A stretch of 51,892 bases of DNA from Microbacterium sp. (lineage in GTDB: Bacteria > Actinomycetota > Actinomycetes > Actinomycetales > Microbacteriaceae): NCBI GenBank assembly GCA_002703245.1, contig NZTV01000046.1:1-51892 (forward strand), in the 5' to 3' direction. The notes under the pieces are model-generated. The model worked only from the letters and a program-made list of their open reading frames with translations. It had not been told where the DNA came from and did no database searches. Within the stretch, counting starts at the first letter, position 1. Every line of letters starts with the position of its first letter. Below, one piece after another: positions 25,501 to 33,929 of the stretch. The position numbers and the translations under genes are program-made.

Positions 25501-26475
25501 ATGATCACGACAACACATCTGTTCACCTCCTTCTCCGGCGTCCGCGCCCTCGACGACGTGTCCCTGTCCGTCCCCGAGGGCGAGATCTTCGGCGTCGTCG
25601 GCACCAGCGGCGCCGGCAAGAGCACGCTCGTCCGCACGATCAACGGGCTCGAAAAGCCCGACTCCGGCACCGTCGAGGTCGCCGGTCGTGAGATCACCTC
25701 GCTGACCGGGGAGGCGCTGCGCGACGCACGCCACGACATCGGCATGATCTTCCAGCACTTCAACCTGCTTTCGCGCCGCACCGCGGCCGGGAACGTCTCT
25801 CTCGCCCTCGAAGCGCAGGGCGTGCCGCGGGCACGGCGTGCGAACCGCGTGCGCGAGATCCTCGACCTCGTGGGTCTGGCCGACAAAGCCGGTTCGTATC
25901 CCGCCGAGCTCTCCGGCGGGCAGAAGCAGCGGGTCGGGATCGCCCGCGCGTTGGCGACCAACCCGCGCGTCCTGCTGTCGGACGAGGCCACGAGCGCCCT
26001 CGACCCCGAGACGACCCTGAGCATCCTCGACCTGCTGCGCACCCTCAACCGCGAACTCGGGCTGACGGTCCTGCTCATCACGCACGAGATGGACGTCGTC
26101 AAGGGCGTGTGCTCGTCGGCGGCCCTCATGGAACGGGGCCGCGTGGTGGAGACCGGGCGCCTGCACGACCTGCTGCGCACCCCCGGTTCCGTGATCGCCC
26201 GCCAGCTTTTCCCGCTCGGCACCCTCCCGGCGGCGGGCTCCGGGACCGTCCTCGATGTCACTTTCACGGGGCTGACGGCGAACGAGCCCGTCATCACGCG
26301 GCTCGCCCGGCGGCACTCCGCCGATGTCGGGCTTCTGGGTGCGGCGATCGAGACGATCGACGGCGTCCAGACCGGCCGCACCCGTCTGGAGATCCCCGCC
26401 GGCACCGACGTGGCCGCCGTCATCGCCGACCTCCGGACACAGGATCTCGTCGTCGAGGAGGTGAGTCGCGCATGA
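25501..26475 (+). CDS. metN: D/L-methionine ABC importer ATPase
   Basis: The 324-residue protein has an ATP-binding domain with Walker A GTSGAGKST, signature LSGGQKQRVGIARAL, and DEATSALD, plus Q-loop FQHFNLLSRRT typical of MetN. A C-terminal NIL regulatory domain (about residues 245-320) begins near VLDVTFTGLTANEPVI; in MetN this domain binds methionine and inhibits transport. The ATG at 25501 has no good ribosome-binding site. An in-frame upstream GTG at 25477 adds only eight residues lacking homology. It overlaps metI by 4 bases. Confidence 0.93.
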   Translation: MITTTHLFTSFSGVRALDDVSLSVPEGEIFGVVGTSGAGKSTLVRTINGLEKPDSGTVEVAGREITSLTGEALRDARHDIGMIFQHFNLLSRRTAAGNVSLALEAQGVPRARRANRVREILDLVGLADKAGSYPAELSGGQKQRVGIARALATNPRVLLSDEATSALDPETTLSILDLLRTLNRELGLTVLLITHEMDVVKGVCSSAALMERGRVVETGRLHDLLRTPGSVIARQLFPLGTLPAAGSGTVLDVTFTGLTANEPVITRLARRHSADVGLLGAAIETIDGVQTGRTRLEIPAGTDVAAVIADLRTQDLVVEEVSRA

Positions 26476-27224
26476 TCGATTCCGCGGACCCCGGGTTCTG
26501 GTCGGATCTGGTCGAGAACGTCGCCCAGGCGACGTGGGAGACCCTCTACATGGTGCTCGCGACCATGCTCATCACGTGGGTGGTCGGACTCGCCGTCGGC
26601 GTCGTCCTGGTCGCCACGGACCGCGGCGGCATCCTGCAGGCGCCGTTCGGCAGCCGCGCCCTCGGCCGGTCGATCAACATCCTCGTCGCGGTGGTCGTGA
26701 ACATCACCCGGTCCATCCCGTTCGTCATCCTGATGATCGCCCTCATCCCGGTCACCTTCGTCCTCATCGGGACCTCGTTCGGGTCGACGGCGGCGATCGT
26801 TCCCCTCAGCGTCGCGGCCGTGCCGTTCTTCGCCCGCATCGTCGAGATCGCCGTGCGCGAGGTCTCTCCCGGCAAGGTGGAGGCCGCAGACGCCCTCGGC
26901 GCGACGCGATGGCAGATCCTCAGCAAGGTGCTGGTCCCGGAGGCGATGCCGGCGATCGTGCGGGGTTTCACCACGACGGTCATCTCGATCATCAACTTCT
27001 CGGCGATCGCGGGCGTCATCGGCGCCGGCGGGCTGGGCGACCTGGCCATCCGCTATGGGTATCAGCGCTACAGCACCGAGTACATCGTGGCGGTCGTGCT
27101 GGTCTTGCTCGTCCTCGTGCAGGTGTTGCAGTCCGCCGGCGGCCTCCTCGCCACTCGCCTCGACCACGAGCGTCCCCGCTCGCGCCGCCGCGCCGGGGCC
27201 GGCTCCTCGCCCACCGCCGACTGA
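26472..27224 (+). CDS. metI: Methionine ABC importer permease
   Basis: The 250-residue inner-membrane permease has about five or six helices. The MetI features include ETLYMVLATMLITWVVGLAVG, NITRSIPFVILMIALIP, the coupling loop KVEAADALGATRWQILSKV, and INFSAIAGVIGAGGLGDLAIRYGYQRY near the end. The start ATG overlaps the metN stop (ATGA). The last 20 residues are a basic, disordered tail. Gene order N-I-Q is standard. Confidence 0.94.
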   Translation: MIDSADPGFWSDLVENVAQATWETLYMVLATMLITWVVGLAVGVVLVATDRGGILQAPFGSRALGRSINILVAVVVNITRSIPFVILMIALIPVTFVLIGTSFGSTAAIVPLSVAAVPFFARIVEIAVREVSPGKVEAADALGATRWQILSKVLVPEAMPAIVRGFTTTVISIINFSAIAGVIGAGGLGDLAIRYGYQRYSTEYIVAVVLVLLVLVQVLQSAGGLLATRLDHERPRSRRRAGAGSSPTAD

Positions 27225-27253
27225 CCTCTTCACGCACCTTCGAAAGGACACTC

Positions 27254-28075
27254 ATGCCTCGCATCCTCCGTCCCGCCGCCGGCATCGCCGCGGCCGCCAC
27301 CGTCGCCCTGGCGCTCTCCGCCTGTTCGGACGCCTCGGACACCGAACCGGCATTGGCCGACCACCTCGGCACCCTCGTCGTGGGCGCGACCGCCGTTCCG
27401 GCCGGCGAAATCCTCGCCTTCGTCCAGGACAACCTCGCCGACGAAGCCGGACTCGAGTTGCAGATCACCGAGTTCAGCGACTACAACACGCCCAACCCGG
27501 CGCTCGCGCAGGGCGCCACCGACGCCAACCTGTTCCAGCACAAACCCTTCCTCGACCTGTTCGTCGAGGACTCCGGCGAAGACCTGGTGTCGGTCGGCGA
27601 GGTGTACCTGCCGCCGCTGGCGCTGTACTCCGAGACCGTCGACAACGTCGACGACCTGCCCGACGGCGCGTCGATCGCCCTCCCCAACGACGCCAGCAAC
27701 GAGTCCCGTGCGCTCCTCCTGCTCGCCGACGCGGGTCTTATCGAGACGACGGAGAACCCCACCACGGTCGCCGACATCACCGCCAACCCGCACGAGTTCG
27801 CGTTCACCGAGATCGATGCGGCGAGCCTGCCGACCGCGCTGCAGCAGCAGGACGCCGCGATCGTCAACTTCAGCTTCGCCGCCGCGGCCGGCCTGTCGGG
27901 CGACCTGCAGATCCTCACCGAGTCGACCGACAGCCCGTACTTCAACATCCTCGCCACCCGCGGCGAGCTGATCGACGACCCGCGCATCGTCACCCTGTAC
28001 GACCTGCTGACCTCCGACCAGACGCAGGAGTGGATCATCGAGAACTACGACGGGCTGGTCATCCCGGCCGAGTGA
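27254..28075 (+). CDS. metQ: Methionine-binding lipoprotein
   Basis: The 273-residue binding protein of the methionine importer has a lipobox LALSAC with Cys24, then an NLPA-family mature domain. Motifs include LVVGATAVPAGEILAFVQ, LEITEFSDYNTPN-like ITEFSDYNTPNPAL, DANLFQHKPFLD and SIALPNDASNESRALLLLADAGLI. AAAGGA lies 8 bases before the ATG. Net acidic composition fits an exported protein. It closes the metNIQ operon just before a strong terminator. Confidence 0.94.
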   Translation: MPRILRPAAGIAAAATVALALSACSDASDTEPALADHLGTLVVGATAVPAGEILAFVQDNLADEAGLELQITEFSDYNTPNPALAQGATDANLFQHKPFLDLFVEDSGEDLVSVGEVYLPPLALYSETVDNVDDLPDGASIALPNDASNESRALLLLADAGLIETTENPTTVADITANPHEFAFTEIDAASLPTALQQQDAAIVNFSFAAAAGLSGDLQILTESTDSPYFNILATRGELIDDPRIVTLYDLLTSDQTQEWIIENYDGLVIPAE

Positions 28076-28087
28076 AGGTCTCCCCCG

Positions 28088-28125
28088 GATGAGGGGGTGG
28101 GTGCCCAGGCACCCACCCCCTCATC
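28088..28125. terminator. Strong terminator between metQ and the protease gene
   Basis: GATGAGGGGGTGGGTGCC and GGCACCCACCCCCTCATC form a perfect 18-base inverted repeat around two bases (in practice a shorter stem with a 4-6 base loop). It lies 12 bases past metQ and 23 bases from the end of the converging protease gene, so it probably works in both directions. Only TCGTT follows in place of a U-tract. Confidence 0.8.
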
Positions 28126-28148
28126 TCGTTCCCGGGCAGGCCCCGGGG

Positions 28149-29321
28149 TCAGGCGGTGCAGGCCCCGGACGACACCGCGTCGACCAGCGTGGGCGCGTCG
28201 GCGACGACGTCCACCAGTTCCGCGTTGGTCGCCGCGTACCCGCGGGTGTCGTCGCTCTGTCCACGCGCGAAGACGATTCCGACGACGACACCGTCACCGG
28301 TCAGGACCGGCCCCCCGGAGTTCCCCGGGCGCACGAGCGCCTCCAGCGTGTAGATCTCACGCGGGGAGGACTGGTCGGAGTAGATGTCGGGGACCGGGAC
28401 GGTCCCGGTGGAGAGCACCTGCGCGTTGTTCTGTGTGAACGGCCCGCCCAGCGGGTATCCCTGCACCACGGCCGCCGAGCCCGGGGCGAGCACCTCGCCG
28501 AGGACGAGCGGGTCGGCGTCCAACCCCTCGACGGCGATCACGGCGATGTCGTCGACGGCGTCGAAGTAGACCACGCGCCCGGCAAGAGCCTGACCGCCGG
28601 GAAGCTGCACGAGCGGCTCGTCGACGCCGGCGATGACGTGGGCGTTGGTGACCACGCGGTCGTCGGCGATGACGAAGCCACTGCCGGTGGAACTGGTCCC
28701 GCAGGCGTAGGCGGTTCCCGACACGCGCGCGACGGATGCCGCCGCCGCGGCCAGCTCGGGGTCATCCAGCGCGATCGGTGGCTCGGTCGCCTGCACCTGT
28801 GGCGCCAGCAGCTCCCCGACGCGCGGGATGCCGTCATCGAGCACGAGCGAGCGCAGCTGCGCCATGGCCAGGGCGACGGGCGTCGGCGTGTAGCGATCGA
28901 TGGTCTGGAGCACGCGCGAGGAACCGATCGCGGGAGCGAGCATGGGGGCGCCGGTGGCGGTCACGCTCGCGCCGATCAGCGACAGGGCGAGGGCGGTGAC
29001 CACGACGCCGGCTGCAGCACCCAGCAGTCGGTCGACGAAGCGGAGCGGGGTGCGGTCCACCCCGGAACGGATTCGGCCGGCGATGCCCGCACCGATCGCG
29101 GTGCCCCCGAGCACCAGCAAGAGGGCGAGCCCGACGACGACGAGGGATCGCCACTCGGGATACGGCCACGCGTCGTTGACGAGGGGCACGAGCCACCATG
29201 CGGCCAGTACTCCGACGACCAGCCCGATCATCGAGCCCAGGCTCGCGATGAACCCGCGTACCGCGCCGACGACCAACGCGATGACGAGCATCACGATCAA
29301 CACGATGTCCAGCAGCGGCAC
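28149..29321 (-). CDS. MarP-like membrane serine protease with CvpA domain
   Basis: This 390-residue protein has four N-terminal membrane helices (about residues 5-125) in a CvpA/colicin-V-production arrangement, then an extracytoplasmic trypsin-like domain (about 185-385). The triad is His228 (TNAHVIAG), Asp258 (DAVDDIAV) and Ser335 (RPGNSGGPVL). Cys207 and Cys388 could form the regulatory disulfide known in mycobacterial MarP, which supports acid and oxidative stress resistance. The GTG start has a strong AGGAGGGG site. TAGGGT at 29339-29344 is a likely -10. Confidence 0.9.
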   Translation of the reverse strand: MPLLDIVLIVMLVIALVVGAVRGFIASLGSMIGLVVGVLAAWWLVPLVNDAWPYPEWRSLVVVGLALLLVLGGTAIGAGIAGRIRSGVDRTPLRFVDRLLGAAAGVVVTALALSLIGASVTATGAPMLAPAIGSSRVLQTIDRYTPTPVALAMAQLRSLVLDDGIPRVGELLAPQVQATEPPIALDDPELAAAAASVARVSGTAYACGTSSTGSGFVIADDRVVTNAHVIAGVDEPLVQLPGGQALAGRVVYFDAVDDIAVIAVEGLDADPLVLGEVLAPGSAAVVQGYPLGGPFTQNNAQVLSTGTVPVPDIYSDQSSPREIYTLEALVRPGNSGGPVLTGDGVVVGIVFARGQSDDTRGYAATNAELVDVVADAPTLVDAVSSGACTA

Positions 29322-29390
29322 GACCCCTCCTTCCTCGAACCCTACGGGGCGCAGCTATGAGAGCGCCCGATGATCGCCGAACAACGGCGT

Positions 29391-29420
29391 TTGGAGTTCA
29401 GGTCATATCGACACTAAGAT
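29391..29420 (+). promoter_or_regulatory. NAD operon promoter with overlapping operator-like dyad
   Basis: TTGGAG (29391-29396) and TAAGAT (29415-29420) are 18 bases apart. The imperfect palindrome TTCAGGTC-N5-GACACTAA (29397-29417) fills the spacer and runs into the -10, with 5 of 8 half-site positions symmetric. An NrtR-type repressor encoded immediately downstream could bind here and block polymerase. The dyad is seen in sequence; the binding is inferred. Confidence 0.5.
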
Positions 29421-29439
29421 CGCTCCGGAGGTAAAGGTC

Positions 29440-30159
29440 ATGATGACACGAAGTGCGGATCGGAACGACGACATCACCCGCGTCGCCGTCTCGACGGTCA
29501 TCTTCACCGTGCGCCGAACCGGCGACACGATCTCGCTCAGCCTCCCGCTCGTGCGCCGCACCCGTGATCCCCACGAGGGACAATGGGCCCTGCCCGGCGG
29601 GTGGCTCGACATCTCCGAGAGCCTCGATGCCGCCGCCTCGAGGACCCTCGCCGAGACGACGGGCCTGCAGCCGAGCTACCTCGAACAGCTCTACGCCTTC
29701 GGCGCGGTGGACCGCTCCCCCAGCCGGGTGGTCTCGATCGTGTACTGGGCGCTGCTGCGTCAAGACGACGTGGACGCCCAGGTGGCCGCGCACGCCGCCG
29801 CAGGCGACGCCCCCGAAAACGTCGCGTGGTTCGACGCCACCGACCTGCCGGGGCTCGCGTTCGACCACAACGACATCGTCGACTACGCCCTGTGGCGACT
29901 GCGCAACAAGGTCGGCTACAGCCGGATCGCGCACGGCCTGTTGGCGGACGAGTTCACCCTGGCCGAGCTGCGCGAGGTCTATGAGGCGATCCTGCGCCGC
30001 CGGCTGGACCCGGCGAACTTCCGCCGTCAGGCGGAGGGATCGGGCACCCTCATCCCCACCGAGCGTTTCCGCACCGGCAGCCACCGCCCGGCGCGGCTGT
30101 ACCGCTACAACCGCGACGTCGAACTGGCCGACCACGGGCCGCTCGGCGTACGCGCCTGA
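29440..30159 (+). CDS. nrtR: NrtR-like Nudix-fold transcriptional regulator of NAD synthesis
   Basis: The 239-residue protein has an N-terminal Nudix-like domain (about 15-150) and a C-terminal winged-helix domain (about 155-225, LADEFTLAELREVYEAILRRRLDPANFRRQ). The Nudix box is degenerate: GGWLDISESLDAAASRTLAET lacks the REUXEE acidic pattern (RTLAET), so hydrolysis is unlikely and a sensor role is favoured. NrtR proteins sense ADP-ribose or NAD and repress NAD genes. It heads the nadA-nadB-nadC operon with 27 bases to nadA. GGAGG precedes the first of two adjacent ATG codons. Confidence 0.85.
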   Translation: MMTRSADRNDDITRVAVSTVIFTVRRTGDTISLSLPLVRRTRDPHEGQWALPGGWLDISESLDAAASRTLAETTGLQPSYLEQLYAFGAVDRSPSRVVSIVYWALLRQDDVDAQVAAHAAAGDAPENVAWFDATDLPGLAFDHNDIVDYALWRLRNKVGYSRIAHGLLADEFTLAELREVYEAILRRRLDPANFRRQAEGSGTLIPTERFRTGSHRPARLYRYNRDVELADHGPLGVRA

Positions 30160-30186
30160 GACCACCACCGAGAGAAAGAGGACGCC

Positions 30187-31509
30187 ATGGCCGCCATCCC
30201 CGTCACGCCGCAGCCCCGTCCCGCCGACCCCTCCGTCGACCACCTCATCCAGCAGATCGTCGCGGGCCCCGACGCCTCGGCGACGTGCTCCGCCGACCTT
30301 GCCGCCGGCCCCTGGGAGATCGACACCCGACCCGGATACGGACCCGGCGCGTCGATGGGCGATGTGATCCCCACGGGCGCGCCGCGTCAGGGGGAACTCC
30401 CCGCGGAATACCGCGAAGCCGACGACACCGAGCTGGACGCGAGGATCCGCGCGGCCAAGCAGACACTCGGAGACCGCGTGGTCATCCTCGGCCACTTCTA
30501 CCAGCGCGAGGAGGTCGTCACCCACGCCGACTACGTGGGCGACTCGTTCCAGCTCGCCAACGCCGCACTCGAGCACCCGGATGCGGAGGCGATCGTCTTC
30601 TGCGGCGTTCACTTCATGGCCGAGACGGCGGATCTGCTCTCCCGACCGGAACAGGCCGTCATCCTCCCCAACCTCGCCGCGGGCTGCTCGATGGCCGACA
30701 TGGCCGACATCGACCAGGTCGAGGAATGCTGGGAGCAACTCGAAGAGGTGTACGGAGACATGACGGCCGTCGATGCCGATGGACGCGTGCCGGTGATCCC
30801 GGTCACCTACATGAACTCCTCCGCGGCCATCAAAGGCTTCGTCGGACGGCACGGCGGAATCGTGTGCACCTCCTCGAACGCGCGCACGGTGCTGGAGTGG
30901 GCGTTCGAGCGCGGGCGCCGCGTGCTGTTCTTCCCCGACCAGCATCTCGGGCGCAACACCGCCAAGGCGATGGGTGTGCCGCTGGACCGGATGCCGATGT
31001 GGAACCCGAACCGCCCCCTCGGCGGATCGGACGAGAAGACCCTCACCGACGCGCGCGTCATCCTGTGGCACGGCTTCTGCTCGGTGCACCGCCGGTTCAC
31101 CGTCGACCAGATCGACAATGCGCGCGCCGAGCATGCCGACGTGCGCGTGATCGTGCACCCCGAGTGCCCGATGGCCGTCGTCGACGCCGCGGACGAGGCC
31201 GGCTCCACGGACTACATCCGCAAGGCGATCGAGGCCGCGGACGAGCCCACCACGTTCGCGATCGGAACCGAGATCAATCTCGTCCAGCGCCTGGCCGCCG
31301 AGCACCCGCAGCACACGATCTTCTGCCTCGACCCGGTGGTGTGCCCGTGCTCGACGATGTACCGCATCCACCCGGGGTACCTGGCCTGGACCCTCGAGGG
31401 ACTCGTGGCCGGGACGGTCGAGAACCGCATCACGGTACCCGCCGACGTCGCCGACCCCGCCCGCGTCGCCCTCGAGCGGATGCTGGCGGCCAAGCCCCCG
31501 GCCGCATGA
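30187..31509 (+). CDS. nadA: Quinolinate synthase A
   Basis: The 440-residue [4Fe-4S] enzyme condenses iminoaspartate with dihydroxyacetone phosphate to quinolinate. Conserved blocks are ILGHFYQREEVVTHADYVGD, VFCGVHFMAETADLL (Cys139), IPVTYMNSSAAIKGFVGRHG, GGIVCTSSNA (Cys227), FFPDQHLGRNT and CLDPVVCPCSTMYRI. Cys139, Cys227 and one of Cys380/386/388 are the probable cluster ligands. There is an N-terminal extension of about 80 residues compared with compact NadA. The start has GAGAAAGAGG upstream. It overlaps nadB by 4 bases. Confidence 0.94.
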   Translation: MAAIPVTPQPRPADPSVDHLIQQIVAGPDASATCSADLAAGPWEIDTRPGYGPGASMGDVIPTGAPRQGELPAEYREADDTELDARIRAAKQTLGDRVVILGHFYQREEVVTHADYVGDSFQLANAALEHPDAEAIVFCGVHFMAETADLLSRPEQAVILPNLAAGCSMADMADIDQVEECWEQLEEVYGDMTAVDADGRVPVIPVTYMNSSAAIKGFVGRHGGIVCTSSNARTVLEWAFERGRRVLFFPDQHLGRNTAKAMGVPLDRMPMWNPNRPLGGSDEKTLTDARVILWHGFCSVHRRFTVDQIDNARAEHADVRVIVHPECPMAVVDAADEAGSTDYIRKAIEAADEPTTFAIGTEINLVQRLAAEHPQHTIFCLDPVVCPCSTMYRIHPGYLAWTLEGLVAGTVENRITVPADVADPARVALERMLAAKPPAA

Positions 31510-33068
31510 GGAGGGACGCGACGACGTCGCTGGTCGTGGTCGGAAGTGGGATCGCAGGTCTCACGACCGCCCTGCACGCCGCCTCGCGGGGGGCCCGGGT
31601 CACGGTGGTGACCAAGCGCACCCTCGAGGACACCGCGACGTCGTGGGCGCAGGGCGGGATCGCCGCGGTGACCGACGACGGCGACAGCGTCGCCGCCCAC
31701 GCCGAGGACACCCTCACCGCGGCCGCGGGTCTGGGCGACCCCGCCGCCGCGCAGCTGGTCGCCGCCGGCGGTGCCGACGCGATCGCCGACCTGGTCTCGC
31801 GCGGTGTCGTCTTCGACACCGACGCCGCGGGGCACCACGTGCGCGGTCTGGAAGCCGCCCACTCTCATCCGCGGATCATCCACGCCGGCGGGGACGCGAC
31901 GGGCCGCGAGATCCAGCGCGCACTGTCCGACGCCGCACGCACCGCATCGGGGATCACCGTCCGCGAGCACGGCATCGCCGTCGACATCCTCCTGGAGGAC
32001 GGCCGCGCCCGCGGCGTGCGCCTTCTCGGCGGAGACGTCCTCCGCGCCGATGCGGTCGTCTTGGCCACCGGTGGCGCCGGAGCGCTGTTCGCCCACACGA
32101 CCAATCCGCCCGTGGCCACCGCGGACGGGGTGGCGATGGCGCTGCGCGCGGGTGCGGCGGTGACCGACCTGGAATTCGTGCAGTTCCATCCGACCGTGCT
32201 CGACGCCGCGGAACCGTTCCTGGTGTCCGAGGCCGTCCGGGGCGAGGGTGCGGTACTCCTCGACGACAGCGGTCGCCGCTTCGCTCTGGATGCCCATCCG
32301 GAGGGCGAGCTGGCGCCCCGGGACGTCGTATCCCGCGCGATCGCGGACGCGATGGCGCGCCAGGGCGGTCGGAGCGTACGACTGGACGCGACCGTCCTGC
32401 GTGAGGAGCCCTCCGCGTGTGCGGCCTTCCTCGCCGACCGGTTCCCCACCATCGACCGGGCGGTGCGCGCCGCGGGCCTCGACTGGTCCGTGACGCCCGT
32501 CCCGGTCACCCCCGCCGCCCACTACCTGATGGGCGGGGTCGTCACCGACCTCGACGGGCGTACGAGCATCCCGGCCCTGTTCGCCGCCGGCGAGACGGCG
32601 CGAACGGGCCTGCACGGCGCCAATCGTCTCGCGTCGAACTCCCTGCTCGAGGGGGTCGTCTTCGGCACCCGGGTCGCCGCGGCCGCGACCTCGGACGCCG
32701 CGGGAGCCTCGTGGCCGGAGATCGGCGGCGGCGGCCCGACGCCGCAGGTGACCGTCGCCGACGAAGAGCCGGAACCGTTCACCCGCGCGGCGCTGCAACG
32801 ACTCATGTGGGAGCACGCCGGCCTCCGCCGCGAGGGGGGCGGTCTTGTGCGTGCGGCCGCGACCGTCGCCGCATGGCGCAACGGCCGCCCCGCGCGCGCC
32901 GCCACACCGGCGGGCGTCGAAGACGACAACCTCCTGCTCGTCGCGGCCCACATGCTCGCCGCTGCCGCAGCGCGCCGCGAGTCCGTCGGCGCCCACTTCC
33001 GCACCGACGGCACGTGTCCCGATGCGCCACCCGCCCCCTCCCCCGCCCTGATCGGAGCCCCATGCTGA
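31506..33068 (+). CDS. nadB: L-aspartate oxidase
   Basis: The 520-residue flavoprotein oxidises L-aspartate to iminoaspartate for NadA. It has the FAD-binding start LVVVGSGIAGLTTALHAA, TATSWAQGGIAAV, HPRIIHAGGDATGREI, EFVQFHPTVL, SEAVRGEGAVLLD and the C-terminal FAD motif GETARTGLHGANRLASNSLL. The ATG overlaps the nadA stop (ATGA). The final 30 residues are proline- and alanine-rich. It overlaps the start of nadC by 7 bases. Confidence 0.94.
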   Translation: MRRDATTSLVVVGSGIAGLTTALHAASRGARVTVVTKRTLEDTATSWAQGGIAAVTDDGDSVAAHAEDTLTAAAGLGDPAAAQLVAAGGADAIADLVSRGVVFDTDAAGHHVRGLEAAHSHPRIIHAGGDATGREIQRALSDAARTASGITVREHGIAVDILLEDGRARGVRLLGGDVLRADAVVLATGGAGALFAHTTNPPVATADGVAMALRAGAAVTDLEFVQFHPTVLDAAEPFLVSEAVRGEGAVLLDDSGRRFALDAHPEGELAPRDVVSRAIADAMARQGGRSVRLDATVLREEPSACAAFLADRFPTIDRAVRAAGLDWSVTPVPVTPAAHYLMGGVVTDLDGRTSIPALFAAGETARTGLHGANRLASNSLLEGVVFGTRVAAAATSDAAGASWPEIGGGGPTPQVTVADEEPEPFTRAALQRLMWEHAGLRREGGGLVRAAATVAAWRNGRPARAATPAGVEDDNLLLVAAHMLAAAAARRESVGAHFRTDGTCPDAPPAPSPALIGAPC

Positions 33069-33925
33069 CACCACGCGTGATCGAACGGATCGTCGAGGCA
33101 GCCCTCGACGAAGACGCACCCTGGGGCGACATCACCAGCGAGACCCTCATCCCCGAAGACGCGATCGCCCGCGCGGAGCTGACCTCCCGCGAACCGGGGG
33201 TGTTCTCCGGTGGCGAGGTGTTCGCCACGGCGTTCCGACTGACGGACCCCGCGATCCACGTCGATGTGCGCTACGCCGACGGGGAGGCGTTCGCCGCACG
33301 CCGCACCCTCGCGGTCGTGAGTGGCCCGGCCCGCGCCGTCCTGACCGCCGAGCGGGTGGGGCTGAATTTCGTGCAGCGGATGTCGGGGGTCGCCACGCTC
33401 ACGGCGCGCTACGTCGCAGAAGTCGCCCACACCGGCGCGCGCATCGCCGACACCCGCAAGACCACGCCGCTGCTGCGGGCCTTCGAGCGTCACGCCGTCC
33501 GGTGCGGCGGAGGACACAACCACCGCACCTCGCTCAGCGATGCGGTCATGGCCAAGGACAACCACCTCGCCGTCCTCAAGGACCGAGGCGTCTCGGTGAC
33601 CGCCGCCCTCAACGGCGCGATCGCCCGGCTGCCGCACACGACGCACGTCGAGGTGGAGGTCGACCGCCTCGACCAGATCGACGCGGTCCTGGCCGCGGGG
33701 GTCGACACGATCATGCTCGACAACTTCTCCCTCGACGACCTGCGCGCGGGCGTCCGGCGCATCGGCGGCGGTGCGACGGTGGAGGCGTCGGGGGGCATCT
33801 CACTGGAAAGCGTCCGTGCCGTGGCCGAGACCGGCGTCGACGTCATCTCGGTCGGGGCCCTGACCCACTCCGCGCGTGCCCTGGACCTCGGACTCGACAT
33901 CCGCGTCGACGTCCACGAGGAATAG
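33062..33925 (+). CDS. nadC: Nicotinate-nucleotide pyrophosphorylase (carboxylating)
   Basis: The 287-residue quinolinate phosphoribosyltransferase makes nicotinate mononucleotide from quinolinate and PRPP. Motifs are DEDAPWGDITSETLIP, LNFVQRMSGVATLTARYV, ADTRKTTPLLRAFERHAVR, CGGGHNHRTSLSDAVMAKDNH, VEVEVDRLDQ, IMLDNFSLDDLR and EASGGISLE. The ATG at 33062 has GGAGCC just upstream, inside the end of nadB, giving coupled translation. It completes the three-gene de novo route. Confidence 0.94.
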   Translation: MLTPRVIERIVEAALDEDAPWGDITSETLIPEDAIARAELTSREPGVFSGGEVFATAFRLTDPAIHVDVRYADGEAFAARRTLAVVSGPARAVLTAERVGLNFVQRMSGVATLTARYVAEVAHTGARIADTRKTTPLLRAFERHAVRCGGGHNHRTSLSDAVMAKDNHLAVLKDRGVSVTAALNGAIARLPHTTHVEVEVDRLDQIDAVLAAGVDTIMLDNFSLDDLRAGVRRIGGGATVEASGGISLESVRAVAETGVDVISVGALTHSARALDLGLDIRVDVHEE

Positions 33926-33929
33926 TCCG

